In this document: positions 16,358 through 24,776 of the stretch, piece by piece
How the letters are laid out: each line of letters starts with the position of its first letter
Position numbering within the stretch: position 1 is the stretch's first letter
Source of the DNA: Candidatus Altimarinota bacterium
Lineage (GTDB): Bacteria > Patescibacteriota > Gracilibacteria > JAHISY01
Direction of reading: 5' to 3'
Assembly: GCA_028690585.1 (NCBI GenBank)
Contig: JAQVAZ010000001.1
Location: 1-64,000, forward strand
Length of the DNA: 64,000 nucleotides
The notes under the pieces: generated by a model
Told to the model about the DNA's origin: nothing
Seen by the model: only the letters and a program-made list of their open reading frames with translations
Database searches by the model: none
Made by a program: the position numbers and the translations under genes

Positions 16358-17611
16358 ATGCCTCAAACTCTTGTAGAAAAAATCATCGCGAAGAATTTAG
16401 TTAGCGGCAAACCGCTGCCAGGTGAATTTGTGAAGATTCGTTTAGATAGACTACTTTGTCATGATGTCACCACACCGCCAGCCATCGAGATGCTGGAGAA
16501 GCGGGGTATTCGCAAGGTGTGGGATAAAGAAAAGATTGTAGTTACTCCGGATCACTTCATCCCAGCGAAAGATGTGAAGTCGGCGGAGCTGGCCAAGAAG
16601 CTGGATGATTGGGTGCGCGAGATGCAGATTCCAAACTATTATCCAGTCGGCAGGCACGGAGTTTGCCACACGATTTTTCTCGAAAAAGGCCACATTGGCC
16701 CAGGCATGGTGGCGATTGCAGGAGATTCACACACTTGCACACACGGAGTAGTCGGCGCTTTATCTTTCGGAGTTGGCACCACAGATGTAGCGGCAGCGAT
16801 TGCTACCGGAGAAGTTTGGCTCGAAGTGCCAAAAACTATTCGCGTAATTATTTCCGGCAAACTGCAACCAGGAGTTACCAGCAAAGATGTGATGCTTGAA
16901 GTGATTCACACTCTCGGAGTAGATGGCGCTACGAATCGGATTATTGAATTTAGTGGAGAGGTGATTGATTCTCTGGGATTGGAAGAAAGAATTCCACTCA
17001 GCAATATGGCGGTAGAAGCCGGCGCCACTTGTGGCATCATCCCGGCAGATGCGAAAACGATTCAATATGTGGAAGCGCGTGGTTTGAAAGATTACGCAGT
17101 TTTGCAGAGTGATGCGGATGCGGAGTTTGAAAAAACTATCACAATCGATGTGAGTAAGCTTGAACCGCAGGTGGCTTATCCACATTTACCAAGCAATACG
17201 AAACCGATTAGCGCAGCGAAGAAAGATAAAATCAAAATTCATCAAGCTTATCTCGGAAGTTGCACCAACGGAAGAATCGGAGATTTACGCGAAGCCGCGG
17301 AAGTTTTGCGTGGAAAGAAAATTGCCGATGGTGTAAGAATGATTGTGGTGCCAGCCACCACGGATATTTGGAATCAAGCGGAAGCGGAAGGTTTATTCAA
17401 AATTTTTACTGCCGCTGGCGCAACTATCTCCACTCCAACTTGCGGCGCTTGTCTCGGTGGCCACATGGGTTGCCTCGCAGCAGGTGAAGTAGCGATCGCT
17501 TCTACCAATCGTAACTTCATAGGCAGGATGGGAAGCAAAGAAAGTAAAGTGTATCTGGCTTCACCACGCATCGTAGCTACCTCAGCGGTGGCGGGATTCA
17601 TTAGTGATTAG
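16358..17611 (+). CDS. leuC: 3-isopropylmalate dehydratase large subunit family (LeuC/HACN type)
   Basis: 417 aa, the size of the archaeal-type aconitase-family large subunits. The 4Fe-4S cysteines are in GSCTNGRIGDL and in TPTCGACLGGH; GDSHTCTHG and FGVGTTDVA are also present. It would isomerise 2- to 3-isopropylmalate or a related substrate such as homoaconitate. The small subunit (LeuD) and the rest of leucine synthesis are absent from the window, so the true substrate is uncertain. TAAAAT (16343-16348) is 9 bases before the ATG. Confidence 0.85.
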   Translation: MPQTLVEKIIAKNLVSGKPLPGEFVKIRLDRLLCHDVTTPPAIEMLEKRGIRKVWDKEKIVVTPDHFIPAKDVKSAELAKKLDDWVREMQIPNYYPVGRHGVCHTIFLEKGHIGPGMVAIAGDSHTCTHGVVGALSFGVGTTDVAAAIATGEVWLEVPKTIRVIISGKLQPGVTSKDVMLEVIHTLGVDGATNRIIEFSGEVIDSLGLEERIPLSNMAVEAGATCGIIPADAKTIQYVEARGLKDYAVLQSDADAEFEKTITIDVSKLEPQVAYPHLPSNTKPISAAKKDKIKIHQAYLGSCTNGRIGDLREAAEVLRGKKIADGVRMIVVPATTDIWNQAEAEGLFKIFTAAGATISTPTCGACLGGHMGCLAAGEVAIASTNRNFIGRMGSKESKVYLASPRIVATSAVAGFISD

Positions 17612-17630
17612 TGTTTTAATTTCATAAATT

Positions 17631-17816
17631 ATGAGTGAGACATTTTCACCAAAACGAGAAAACACAACTCCTGGTGTTATTGAAAAACTTCACGAAGATT
17701 TAAAAAAATGGCAAAAATCAAACACGATTGTTTCCATAGCTATGATTCTACTAACAGTGATGATGATAGCTTTAGTTGTATTTCAAATTTATATGGCTGA
17801 AAAATTGTGCGTATAG
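17631..17816 (+). CDS. 61-aa single-pass membrane protein
   Basis: MSETFSPKRENTTPGVIEKL, then a charged helix and one strong membrane helix (about 32-54, IVSIAMILLTVMMIALVVFQ). 19 bases after leuC on the same strand. No family recognised. Confidence 0.55.
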   Translation: MSETFSPKRENTTPGVIEKLHEDLKKWQKSNTIVSIAMILLTVMMIALVVFQIYMAEKLCV

Positions 17817-17862
17817 GTGTGATTACTTTTTTATTTTTACCTAATTAATATAAAATTTAGAC

Positions 17863-18087
17863 ATGAGCCCATATTCGGAAGAATTCGATTTCTGGGATTA
17901 TATTTTATCTTGCTTCGTGATTTTCGGAATACCAACTTTATTGTATTTATTCATTGTGTGGAATCCTTACATTGGTAGAAACAGCGATGGAGAAATTATC
18001 GATTTAAGGATTTTTGTTTTAGCTTTCGTTTATTGGATTATGCTTTTTTTGATTTATAAATATAAGCATCCTGAAAAATTTAATTAA
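17863..18087 (+). CDS. 74-aa two-helix membrane protein
   Basis: Acidic N-terminus (MSPYSEEFDFWDY), membrane helix about 13-34, a short polar loop (NPYIGRNSDGEIID), second helix about 48-66, basic end KYKHPEKFN. Follows the 61-aa membrane protein by 46 bases. Function unknown. Confidence 0.6.
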   Translation: MSPYSEEFDFWDYILSCFVIFGIPTLLYLFIVWNPYIGRNSDGEIIDLRIFVLAFVYWIMLFLIYKYKHPEKFN

Positions 18088-18117
18088 TAAGGAAGCCTCC
18101 AATCTAGTTTTTAAATC

Positions 18118-18181
18118 TCCCCTAACCCCTCTTTTACAAAGAGGGGGATTTCTGGATCCCCGCTTTCGCGGGGATGACAAC
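18118..18181. repeat. Intergenic repeats (families C and B in tandem)
   Basis: A CCCCTCTTTTACAAAGAGGGGG hairpin element directly abuts GGATCCCCGCTTTCGCGGGG followed by ATGACA. The same pair in the opposite order and strand lies at 6026-6085 and near 52923-53090. The strong hairpins may also end the upstream transcript. Confidence 0.6.
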
Positions 18182-18278
18182 GGATTTGTTATTTAAAAGG
18201 AATCTACCAACTATTTTCTAGCTTGGGGTTTCCTTATACTTTTACTTTTGTTACAATTGATAAAACCCCAAGAAAAAA

Positions 18279-19292
18279 ATGCTTCATCTCCCAAAACGTA
18301 TCGCAACGATTGGCAGCCACTCCGCTCTGCAGATTCTCAAGGGTGCGAAAGATGAGGGTTTTGAAACTATCTGTATTTGTGAAAAGAAAAGAGTGAAGCC
18401 TTACAAAATGTTTCCAGTGGCTGATGAGATTATCGAAGTAGATTCTTTCAAAGATTTTCTGAAGATTGAAAAAGAATTAATTAAGCGCGATGCGATTGTG
18501 ATTCCACATGGAAGTTTTGTGGAATATCTCGGAGTGGAGAAAATCAAAAAACTGAAGGTGGATCATTACGGCACCAAAAAAATTCTCGACTGGGAAAGTG
18601 ATAGAGGGAAACAGCAGAAGTGGTTAACCTCTGCGAAAATCAAAATGCCTCAGATTTTCAAGAGGCCAGAAGAAATTACCAAACCAGTGATTGTGAAATT
18701 TCACGGCGCGAGAGGTGGTAGAGGTTACTTCCTCGCGAATTCTCCTGAGGAGTTTTACAAGAAGATTGCGCAGCATCCTTGCGAGAGAGATTATGTGATT
18801 CAAGAGTATGTGGTGGGAGTGCCGATTTATGTGCATTATTTCTATTCCCGCCTGAATGATGAATTGGAAATCATGGGATTTGATAAGCGCTATGAATCCA
18901 ACGCGGATTCTATCGGGAGAGTTGCTGCTGCCGACCAAATCACTGCCAACATTCAAACTAGCTATACAATTGTCGGTAACATTCCACTCGTAGTGAGAGA
19001 AAGTATGCTACCTTACTTTATCAAGATTGGGGAAAGAGTGGTGGCAGAATCACAACGCATGGAGGCGCCAGGCTTATTTGGGCCTTTCTGCCTCGAGGGA
19101 ATCGTAACGCAAGATTTGATTCTCACAGTTTTCGAAATCTCTGCGCGCATCGTTGCTGGCACAAATCCATATACCAATGGCAGCCCTTATACTTGCTTAC
19201 GCTACAACGAGCCGATGTCGACAGGCAGGAGAATTGCGCGCGATATTAAACAAGCGATTGAGAGGAATCAGCTGGAGAAGGTTTTAGGGTAG
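18279..19292 (+). CDS. purP: Formate-dependent AICAR ligase (PurP), catalytically intact copy
   Basis: 337-aa archaeal-type ATP-grasp enzyme: AICAR + formate + ATP to FAICAR, the penultimate purine step without folate. N-terminal IATIGSHSALQILKGAKDEGF and the ATP-grasp Lys/Gly-rich segment VIVKFHGARGGRGYFLA (about residues 141-157) are intact, followed by FYSRLNDELEIMGFDKRYES and the C-terminal FEISARIVAGTNPY. PurP is typical of Archaea and rare in bacteria. A complete bacterial PurH lies at 55952-57469, so two routes for this step coexist. Confidence 0.92.
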   Translation: MLHLPKRIATIGSHSALQILKGAKDEGFETICICEKKRVKPYKMFPVADEIIEVDSFKDFLKIEKELIKRDAIVIPHGSFVEYLGVEKIKKLKVDHYGTKKILDWESDRGKQQKWLTSAKIKMPQIFKRPEEITKPVIVKFHGARGGRGYFLANSPEEFYKKIAQHPCERDYVIQEYVVGVPIYVHYFYSRLNDELEIMGFDKRYESNADSIGRVAAADQITANIQTSYTIVGNIPLVVRESMLPYFIKIGERVVAESQRMEAPGLFGPFCLEGIVTQDLILTVFEISARIVAGTNPYTNGSPYTCLRYNEPMSTGRRIARDIKQAIERNQLEKVLG

Positions 19293-19297
19293 ATTTA

Positions 19298-19726
19298 TTA
19301 TTCTAATCTTTCTAAAACCCTTGCTTCGGCTTTTCTCGAATCTCCTACCAAAGCATCCAATTTAGCTTTTATGATTTCTGCCTCAGCTTTCTTTAGTTTG
19401 ATGTAGAAAAACTCTGCTACATCCAGAGTGAATCCACACTTTTCGCTTGTTAGGTAATTATTTGCCAGTTTTCCAGCCTTACTTGCAATGATAATTTCTT
19501 TTATTTGCTTATAAAGCTCCTTCTTTTCTTCCTGGTTTAAAACTTCTTGATAGAAACAAAACATTGCTGTTTCTATATCTAAATCTCTCAGAAATAAATC
19601 TAGAGTTTTTTTGTAACACCCATTCCCGATGAATTTCTGGAAACACTCCAAAGCTTTTGGTAGCGTTTCTGCTTCCCAGGCTTCGAGTGTTTCTTTTTCG
19701 GTAGTGGTTAATTCTCCGTTTTCCAT
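19298..19726 (-). CDS. 142-aa helical protein of unknown function
   Basis: MENGELTTTEKETLEAWEAE; helical, acidic, cytoplasmic, with a few aromatics (AEFFYIKLKKAEAEIIKAKL). It is wedged between the two purP genes in the opposite direction, 5 bases after the end of the first. No motif recognised. Confidence 0.65.
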   Translation of the reverse strand: MENGELTTTEKETLEAWEAETLPKALECFQKFIGNGCYKKTLDLFLRDLDIETAMFCFYQEVLNQEEKKELYKQIKEIIIASKAGKLANNYLTSEKCGFTLDVAEFFYIKLKKAEAEIIKAKLDALVGDSRKAEARVLERLE

Positions 19727-19788
19727 CAGAGTGGTAGCCAGTTAGTGTTAAAATTGCTAAAATTCGGTTTCCTATCATACCAAACCAC

Positions 19789-21066
19789 ATGGATACCTCC
19801 AAACTTTTGCAAAACTACGATAAAGAAAAGCCAGCTAGGCTTCTCAAAGGTTATGATAAAACCAAGCTAACTATAGTTGCGCTGGGTGGCCACAGCGCTT
19901 TGGAAGTTTGTATTGGTGCGAAGAAGCAGGGTTTGAAAACCTGTGTAGTTGCGAAAGCTGGCAGAGAAAAAACTTACACCAAGTTTCTCAAAACCAATGA
20001 AAATACTTCCACGGGTTGTGTGGATGATGTGATTGTGGTGGAAGAATTTAGTGACATTCTCAAACCAGAGATTCAGCAGAAGTTGCGTGAGATGAATGCG
20101 CTGTTTGTGCATTCTCGTTATTTCTGGGTTTACTTCAAAGATTTCTCACAAGTAGAAACTAAATTCGAAGTTCCGATTCTTGGCACTCGCGAATTACTCC
20201 GCCTGGAAGAAAGAGATGAGAAACCAAATCAATATGATGTTTTGCGCAAAGCGGGGATTAGACTGCCGAAGATTTTTGAAATTCCAAAAGAGTTAGAGTT
20301 AGTTAATAAAGAATTTCAAATTTTAATTCCATTAGCATCCTCAGTTAAAAGCAGCGAATTGAAGCAGGCTGCAAATTCAATCTTGAATGGTTTTGAAAAA
20401 TTAAAGATAGATTGTTTAACTCTTACGAAAGTTAACAATGCAACTCGTAGATACGAAAGAGAAAATTTTGTAGCTGGCAGCAAGGAAGAGTGGGTAGCAG
20501 TTGCTTCACAAAAAATCCAAAAAGGAGAAATCACTTTTGAAGATTTACAGAAAGCAACGATTGAGGAATTTGTTTTAGGCGCGCAGGTGAATTTCAATTT
20601 CTTCTACTCACCACTCAGCAAGCGCTTGGAGTTACTCGGCACAGATACTCGCAGGCAAACTAATCTCGATGGTTGGTTGAGACTCCCAGCTGCGGAGCAA
20701 TTGAAATTATCCGCTGCGGGAATCCAGCCGCTGCATATCGAAACCGGCCACATCGCAGTTACGGTGAAGGAATCGCTTCTCGAGAAAGCTTACGAAGCTG
20801 GTGAAAAATTCGTAGCTACTTGCAAAGAATACAATCCAAAAGGAATCGTGGGGCCGTTTGCGCTGCAAGGCGCCATCGAAACTGATGGGAAACGCGAAGA
20901 GTTGGTAGTATTCGATGTGAGTTTCCGGATGCCAGGTAGCCCGGGAATCGCTGCAACTCCATACTCCAATTATTTATTCGGAAGAAGCGTAAGCCTCGGC
21001 GAAAGAATCGCGATGGAAGTAAACGCAGCGGTGATGGTTGGGAAACTCGAAGAGATTATTAGTTAA
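19789..21066 (+). CDS. purP2: PurP paralogue with altered ATP-grasp loop
   Basis: 425 aa, about 90 longer than the first copy. The N-terminal domain (IVALGGHSALEVCIGAKKQG) and C-terminal domain (GIVGPFALQGAIET, FDVSFRMPGSPGIAATPYSN) match PurP. The central VIVKxHGAxGGRGYF segment, which contacts ATP in PurP, is replaced by an unrelated stretch ending ATRRYERENFVAGSKEEW. It may be an inactive or regulatory partner, or act on another substrate; divergent second PurP copies are also known in archaea. Convergent with ymdB, overlapping it by 8 bases. Confidence 0.85.
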   Translation: MDTSKLLQNYDKEKPARLLKGYDKTKLTIVALGGHSALEVCIGAKKQGLKTCVVAKAGREKTYTKFLKTNENTSTGCVDDVIVVEEFSDILKPEIQQKLREMNALFVHSRYFWVYFKDFSQVETKFEVPILGTRELLRLEERDEKPNQYDVLRKAGIRLPKIFEIPKELELVNKEFQILIPLASSVKSSELKQAANSILNGFEKLKIDCLTLTKVNNATRRYERENFVAGSKEEWVAVASQKIQKGEITFEDLQKATIEEFVLGAQVNFNFFYSPLSKRLELLGTDTRRQTNLDGWLRLPAAEQLKLSAAGIQPLHIETGHIAVTVKESLLEKAYEAGEKFVATCKEYNPKGIVGPFALQGAIETDGKREELVVFDVSFRMPGSPGIAATPYSNYLFGRSVSLGERIAMEVNAAVMVGKLEEIIS

Positions 21067-21847
21067 TCACTTCGTAAATTCTCTCGATACTTTTCGCTTT
21101 ACCATCGGGTTTCAATTCCACACTCACACCACTCACTACGAGTGGATAATTTTCCGCTACTTCTAGTTTGGTTGGGAGATTGGTGAGGAAGCGTTTTAGC
21201 GCGCATTCAGTTTTCGCGCCAATCACACTATTGAGACTTCCACAGAATCCTGCATCGGAAATATAAGCGCTGCCACGCGGGAGGATTCTCTCATCGGCAG
21301 TTTGGATGTGGGTGTGAGTGCCAACGATTGCGCTGATTTTCCCATCGCAGCAAAAACCAAACGCATTTTTTTCACTGGTGGCTTCCGCGTGGAAATCGAT
21401 GAAGGTGTGTTTGATTTTGAGTTTCTTCGCAGCAGCGAGAATTTCCTCTACTGCGATAAAAGGAGAATCAAGTGGATCTCCCATAAAAATTCTTCCCAAA
21501 GCATTACTCACTAGTAGCTTCAGTTTTCCTTTTTTCAAAACGATATAAGGATTCCCAACTGTATTCTTCGGATAATTTGCTGGGCGGGCGAGAGGAAATT
21601 TAGTTTTCTGTAGCATAGCGATTCCTTCACTACTATCGAAGATGTGATTCCCACTCGTGAAACCATCTACACCCAGCGCAGCTAATTCCGCGAGTTGTTT
21701 TTCGCCTGGGCCTCTACCATGTGAGAGATTCTCTGCATTCGCAATCACAAAATCAGGTTGATGTTGCTTGCGTAGTTTTGGTAAAACCGCGGTTAGCGCG
21801 ATTCTTCCTGGTTTTCCGTAAACATCTCCAAAAAATAAGATTTTCAT
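21059..21847 (-). CDS. ymdB: YmdB-family metallophosphoesterase
   Basis: 262 aa. The N-terminal MKILFFGDVYGKPGR, ANAENLSHGRG, GNHIFD, IDFHAEATSEK and GTHTHIQTAD supply the two-metal phosphoesterase ligands. Bacillus YmdB hydrolyses 2',3'- and 3',5'-cyclic nucleotides and affects biofilm behaviour. In many Firmicutes ymdB directly follows rny; here rny lies 38 kb away. The start at 21847 is divergent from yraN with a 16-base gap. Confidence 0.92.
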   Translation of the reverse strand: MKILFFGDVYGKPGRIALTAVLPKLRKQHQPDFVIANAENLSHGRGPGEKQLAELAALGVDGFTSGNHIFDSSEGIAMLQKTKFPLARPANYPKNTVGNPYIVLKKGKLKLLVSNALGRIFMGDPLDSPFIAVEEILAAAKKLKIKHTFIDFHAEATSEKNAFGFCCDGKISAIVGTHTHIQTADERILPRGSAYISDAGFCGSLNSVIGAKTECALKRFLTNLPTKLEVAENYPLVVSGVSVELKPDGKAKSIERIYEVIN

Positions 21848-21863
21848 GCGAGAATTCTACCAG

Positions 21864-22202
21864 ATGAATTTCAGAAAAAATTTCGGCAACACTGGTGAGA
21901 TTCTCGCGGAGAAGTTTTTGACTGCGAAAGGTTTCGAAATTCTCGCGCGGAATTTTCACACACGGGAAGGGGAGGTGGATTTGATTGCGCAGGATTCCAC
22001 GCAGATTATTTTCGTAGAGGTAAAAGCGCGGAGAAGCGCGAAGTTTGGAGAAGCTATTGAATCTGTGAGTGAAGATAAATTGCGCAAAGTGGTGGAAGCA
22101 GGGGAGAAATGGTTGCAACAAAATAATCTCAGCAATGCTTCCTATCGTGTGGATGTGATTGCGATAGACAATGGAAAGATTCAGCATTTCGAAGGAGTTT
22201 AG
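21864..22202 (+). CDS. YraN/UPF0102 family endonuclease-like protein
   Basis: 112 aa from ATG 21864 (MNFRKNFGNTGEILAEKFL), the usual UPF0102 start; the in-frame ATG at 21846 overlaps the divergent ymdB start. Nuclease-fold residues are visible: EGEVDLIAQD and IFVEVKARR (the E-x-K of the restriction-endonuclease-like fold). Proposed Holliday-junction resolvase-like role is unproven for the family. Confidence 0.9.
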   Translation: MNFRKNFGNTGEILAEKFLTAKGFEILARNFHTREGEVDLIAQDSTQIIFVEVKARRSAKFGEAIESVSEDKLRKVVEAGEKWLQQNNLSNASYRVDVIAIDNGKIQHFEGV

Positions 22203-22274
22203 GAAAGCTTCGCTTTGTTTTAAATGTTTAAATTGTTGTAGCTGTTCTAATTGTTTTTAATTTAATAAAATTTC

Positions 22275-22346
22275 CCTTTTGTCACCCCGAGCCTGCCGAG
22301 GGGTTTTATTTTTCTTGCTGTGGTTCGGCAAGCTCACCACGACAAA
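22275..22346. repeat. Dispersed repeat remnants (family D)
   Basis: GTCACCCCGAGCCTGCCGAG then GGTTCGGCAAGCTCACCACG and ACA, a pair of inverted-repeat type intergenic elements. Part of the 568-base gene-free stretch 22203-22770. Confidence 0.5.
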
Positions 22347-22382
22347 AAATCTATCTTTTAATATCTACTAACTACCTTCTAC

Positions 22383-22515
22383 TATAAAACTCCCCAAAGG
22401 GGTTTAAGCCTCTGGGGAGTAAGCGTGAGAGGCCAATCCCGTCTCTCGCGTTTCCTACTTACTTCAGTGTGGTGGGTATAAGCGCCACCGCGCTGTTTTT
22501 GTTGTTTTGGTTTTT
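22383..22515 (+). ncRNA. Candidate structured RNA with terminator, upstream of gmk
   Basis: Three hairpins in a row: ACTCCCC (22389-22395) with GGGGAGT (22414-22420); CGTGAGAG (22424-22431) with CTCTCGCG (22443-22450); CAGTGTGGTGG (22465-22475) with CCACCGCGCTG (22485-22495), then TTTTTGTTGTTTT. The second stem has one and the third two T-G pairs that are wobble pairs in plus-strand RNA but A-C mismatches in minus-strand RNA, so the plus strand is the one that folds. TATAAA at 22383-22388 is a possible -10, but it is very close to hairpin 1. No match to tmRNA, RNase P, SRP or 6S RNA is recognised. Confidence 0.5.
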
Positions 22516-22770
22516 GGTGAAGCTGAGCTTCAGTATTTTGGTCAATTTGATTTTTGTTTTTTGCCTTTCGGCAGTTGGGATATGATTGGTATCCGCTAAC
22601 GAAAAGTAGGAAGGGAAACCAGTAATTTTGCCAGTCTCTCTTCCGACCCGAAAGGGTATGATTTCAAGGATTTTTCTGAGAGTTTTTTCTCGAAAAAAAT
22701 CTGGTTAGTTTAGCATTCTCTCTTTCCTAAGTCAAGATGCTTACCCTCAGTTTTGTTTTAAAATACTGTT
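22516..22770 (+). other. Gene-free leader region before gmk with further hairpins
   Basis: Small hairpins: TGCC/GGCA (about 22560-22571), GGATA/TATCC, and ACCC-GAAA-GGGT with a GNRA-type tetraloop. A TAAAAT box (22759-22764) ends 6 bases before the gmk ATG, so gmk probably starts its own near-leaderless mRNA and this region is not needed in its leader. Confidence 0.35.
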
Positions 22771-23349
22771 ATGCATCAGGGAAAATTATTTCTTATCGTT
22801 GGGCCAAGTGGAGTCGGCAAAGGCACTCTCGTGAATGCTTTGCGCGCAAAACACCCAGAGTTTTACTTCCCGCCATCGGCAACTACTCGCCATCCACGCG
22901 AAGGCGAAGCAGCGGGGAAACAGTATTTATTTTTCTCGGAAGCGGAATTCGAAAAACTTGAGAAAGAAAACGGTTTCCTTGAAACCGCGTTGATTCACCA
23001 GAAAGAAAAGTATGGCACTTTGCGCAAACCAATTCTCGAAGCGATTGCAGCTGGGAAAATTGTGATTCGTGAGGTAGATATTCAGGGTTTGATTTCTATT
23101 CAAAAATGCTTAGAAAAAGCTTTATTCTCAGCGATTTTCATCTCTCCTCCAGATAAAGAAACTTTGCGAAAAAGAATTCTTCAGCGCCAGCCAGAGATGG
23201 ATGCAGAAGAATTAAACCGCAGGTTGCAGTCAGCTGATAAAGAAATATCGCAAAAAAATCTCGCCGACTTCGAAGTGATTAGCGAAGATAACGAAATCGC
23301 TGCGATGGTGGCGCAAGTGGAGGGGATTATTGATGGAATCAGTAAATAG
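22771..23349 (+). CDS. gmk: Guanylate kinase
   Basis: 192 aa. ATP-dependent GMP to GDP. P-loop LIVGPSGVGKGTL at residues 7-19 (usual last residues GKST/GKGT), GMP-binding SATTRHPREGE and EVDIQGLISIQ, and lid RKRILQRQPEMDAEELNRRL. Completes guanine nucleotide supply with the purine genes in this window. No Shine-Dalgarno; TAAAAT is 6 bases before the ATG. Confidence 0.96.
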   Translation: MHQGKLFLIVGPSGVGKGTLVNALRAKHPEFYFPPSATTRHPREGEAAGKQYLFFSEAEFEKLEKENGFLETALIHQKEKYGTLRKPILEAIAAGKIVIREVDIQGLISIQKCLEKALFSAIFISPPDKETLRKRILQRQPEMDAEELNRRLQSADKEISQKNLADFEVISEDNEIAAMVAQVEGIIDGISK

Positions 23350-23401
23350 AGTTGCCTTTAGGTAAATTTTGTTATAAAGTTAGAAACTTTAATTTTTACT
23401 T

Positions 23402-23821
23402 ATGGCTATAAGCTCATTAGGAAGACTTTTAGAATCAGATGATTCTGATGATATTCTCACTCCTGAGAAAGCTAGAGAGTTATCGCAGCAAAATCGTTTT
23501 CCGCTTCAACATCCTGGAACTGTTGAATTTAGTAGTAGACGCGGAAAATTAGTGCAATTCTCTATTCCGCCAGAAGGAGTAGGTCTTGATTCCACTTATA
23601 AAGCTGGTTTTTATGGTGATTGTCAGTTTTTCGACCCACAAGGTAAAAGTTTAGGTCCCGCAAATTTAGCTTATGTGCCTCTTACAGAAGAAACCGTAAG
23701 AATAGCAGAAAACTGCACTGTTGCTCCACTATTCCAAGTGCGGGCTGCCATACTAGAAGTTTTGGCTGGAAAAGGATTTGAAAATATTCCTTACAAGCCT
23801 TGTAGGGGTGAGGAAGCTTAG
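23402..23821 (+). CDS. 139-aa protein of unknown function
   Basis: MAISSLGRLLESDDSDDILT; no signal peptide or membrane segment, mixed alpha/beta composition. An extended -10 (TGTTATAAA) and a small hairpin AAAGT/ACTTT lie in the 52 bases before the ATG. Convergent with ftsX (1 base between stops). No motif recognised. Confidence 0.65.
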   Translation: MAISSLGRLLESDDSDDILTPEKARELSQQNRFPLQHPGTVEFSSRRGKLVQFSIPPEGVGLDSTYKAGFYGDCQFFDPQGKSLGPANLAYVPLTEETVRIAENCTVAPLFQVRAAILEVLAGKGFENIPYKPCRGEEA

Positions 23822-23822
23822 T

Positions 23823-24776
23823 CTAGAAAACCAAATCTCTTCTCAGATATCTCCGTGTAGCCACGAGACTAGCAACTACTCCAATTGCTGCGGAGGCGAG
23901 GATTTGCCAACCGAGAATCAAAACGAATTCTGCGAGGTAATTGGTAGTGGCGAGTTTCAATAATTCTCCGAAACCTCCGTAAATCCCACCAGCCAAAGCG
24001 CTGGTATCTAGGCGAGTGATGAGAAGTAAAAAGGTGAAAGTGCTGAGGAGGCTAGCAGTGATTCCGAAAATTACTCCTTCCAAAATAAAAGGCATTTGCA
24101 CAAATTGTCGAGTAGCGCCAACCAACCGCATGATAGTTACTTCTGTATAGCGCGAGAGAATCGTAAGCCTCACGATTGCCATAATAATCAAAACTGCGAG
24201 TAATCCGAAGATGGCGGTAGAGATGAGAGTAATCTCGGAAACGGTGGCATCGAGAGAAATCACTTTATCTGCTGCTTCACTTGCAAGCGCGCCAGTCTCT
24301 GAAGTGTGGATATCGAGTAGATTCGCAAAGCGGCTGGCAGTGAGGAATTTCAAAATCTCGCTGTGATATTTTGCATCTGCGGAAATTACGAGAGTAGCAG
24401 GGAGAGGAGATTCTTCTGTATTCGCTTGCAACCATTTCGCTAGCGCTTCATTCGATTCCCCAAAATTTTTCAGAAAGCGGGTGAAAGCGTCTTCACTTGA
24501 AATAAATTTCACGCTGCGGATTTCTGGAAAAGTAGCTTTCAACTCTTCTGTGAGAGATTCCACCTGAAAGGAATCTACTTTTTGCTGGAAACTCAAAGCT
24601 AAATCCAATCTTTCATTCACCACATTTAGCGCAGCTGTCTGGAAATAACCTGCAAACAACAAAACATTAAACAAGAAAAAAAGCAGGGTGGTAACCGAGA
24701 TTGCTACCAAACTTGTTAGCCCGTGGCGGTAGATATTTTGCCAAGTTGTGCGCAGCAAGCGAATGAGAATATTCAT
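23823..24776 (-). CDS. ftsX: Cell-division ABC permease FtsX
   Basis: 317 aa with FtsX layout: cytoplasmic N-terminus (LLRTTWQNIYRHGLTSLVAI), membrane helix 1 (21-45), extracellular domain about 50-175 (VESLTEELKATFPEIRSVKF, SSEDAFTRFLKNFG), then three helices with the cytoplasmic EVTIMRLVGATRQFVQMPFI loop that contacts FtsE. FtsEX transmits ATP hydrolysis to periplasmic peptidoglycan hydrolases at division. The ATPase partner ftsE is not in the window, although the pair is normally adjacent. It overlaps the RibL-like gene by 4 bases (ATGA-type). Confidence 0.9.
   Translation of the reverse strand: MNILIRLLRTTWQNIYRHGLTSLVAISVTTLLFFLFNVLLFAGYFQTAALNVVNERLDLALSFQQKVDSFQVESLTEELKATFPEIRSVKFISSEDAFTRFLKNFGESNEALAKWLQANTEESPLPATLVISADAKYHSEILKFLTASRFANLLDIHTSETGALASEAADKVISLDATVSEITLISTAIFGLLAVLIIMAIVRLTILSRYTEVTIMRLVGATRQFVQMPFILEGVIFGITASLLSTFTFLLLITRLDTSALAGGIYGGFGELLKLATTNYLAEFVLILGWQILASAAIGVVASLVATRRYLRRDLVF

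Noticed and set aside
22389-22420. First hairpin as a minus-strand terminator (TTTT follows on that strand)
   Set aside because: No minus-strand gene lies to its right, and stems 2 and 3 favour plus-strand folding, so I group it with the RNA; not excluded.
22203-22770. tmRNA, RNase P RNA, SRP RNA or 6S RNA in the gmk upstream gap
   Set aside because: Hallmark conserved segments of these RNAs were looked for by eye and not found; the element is left unassigned.
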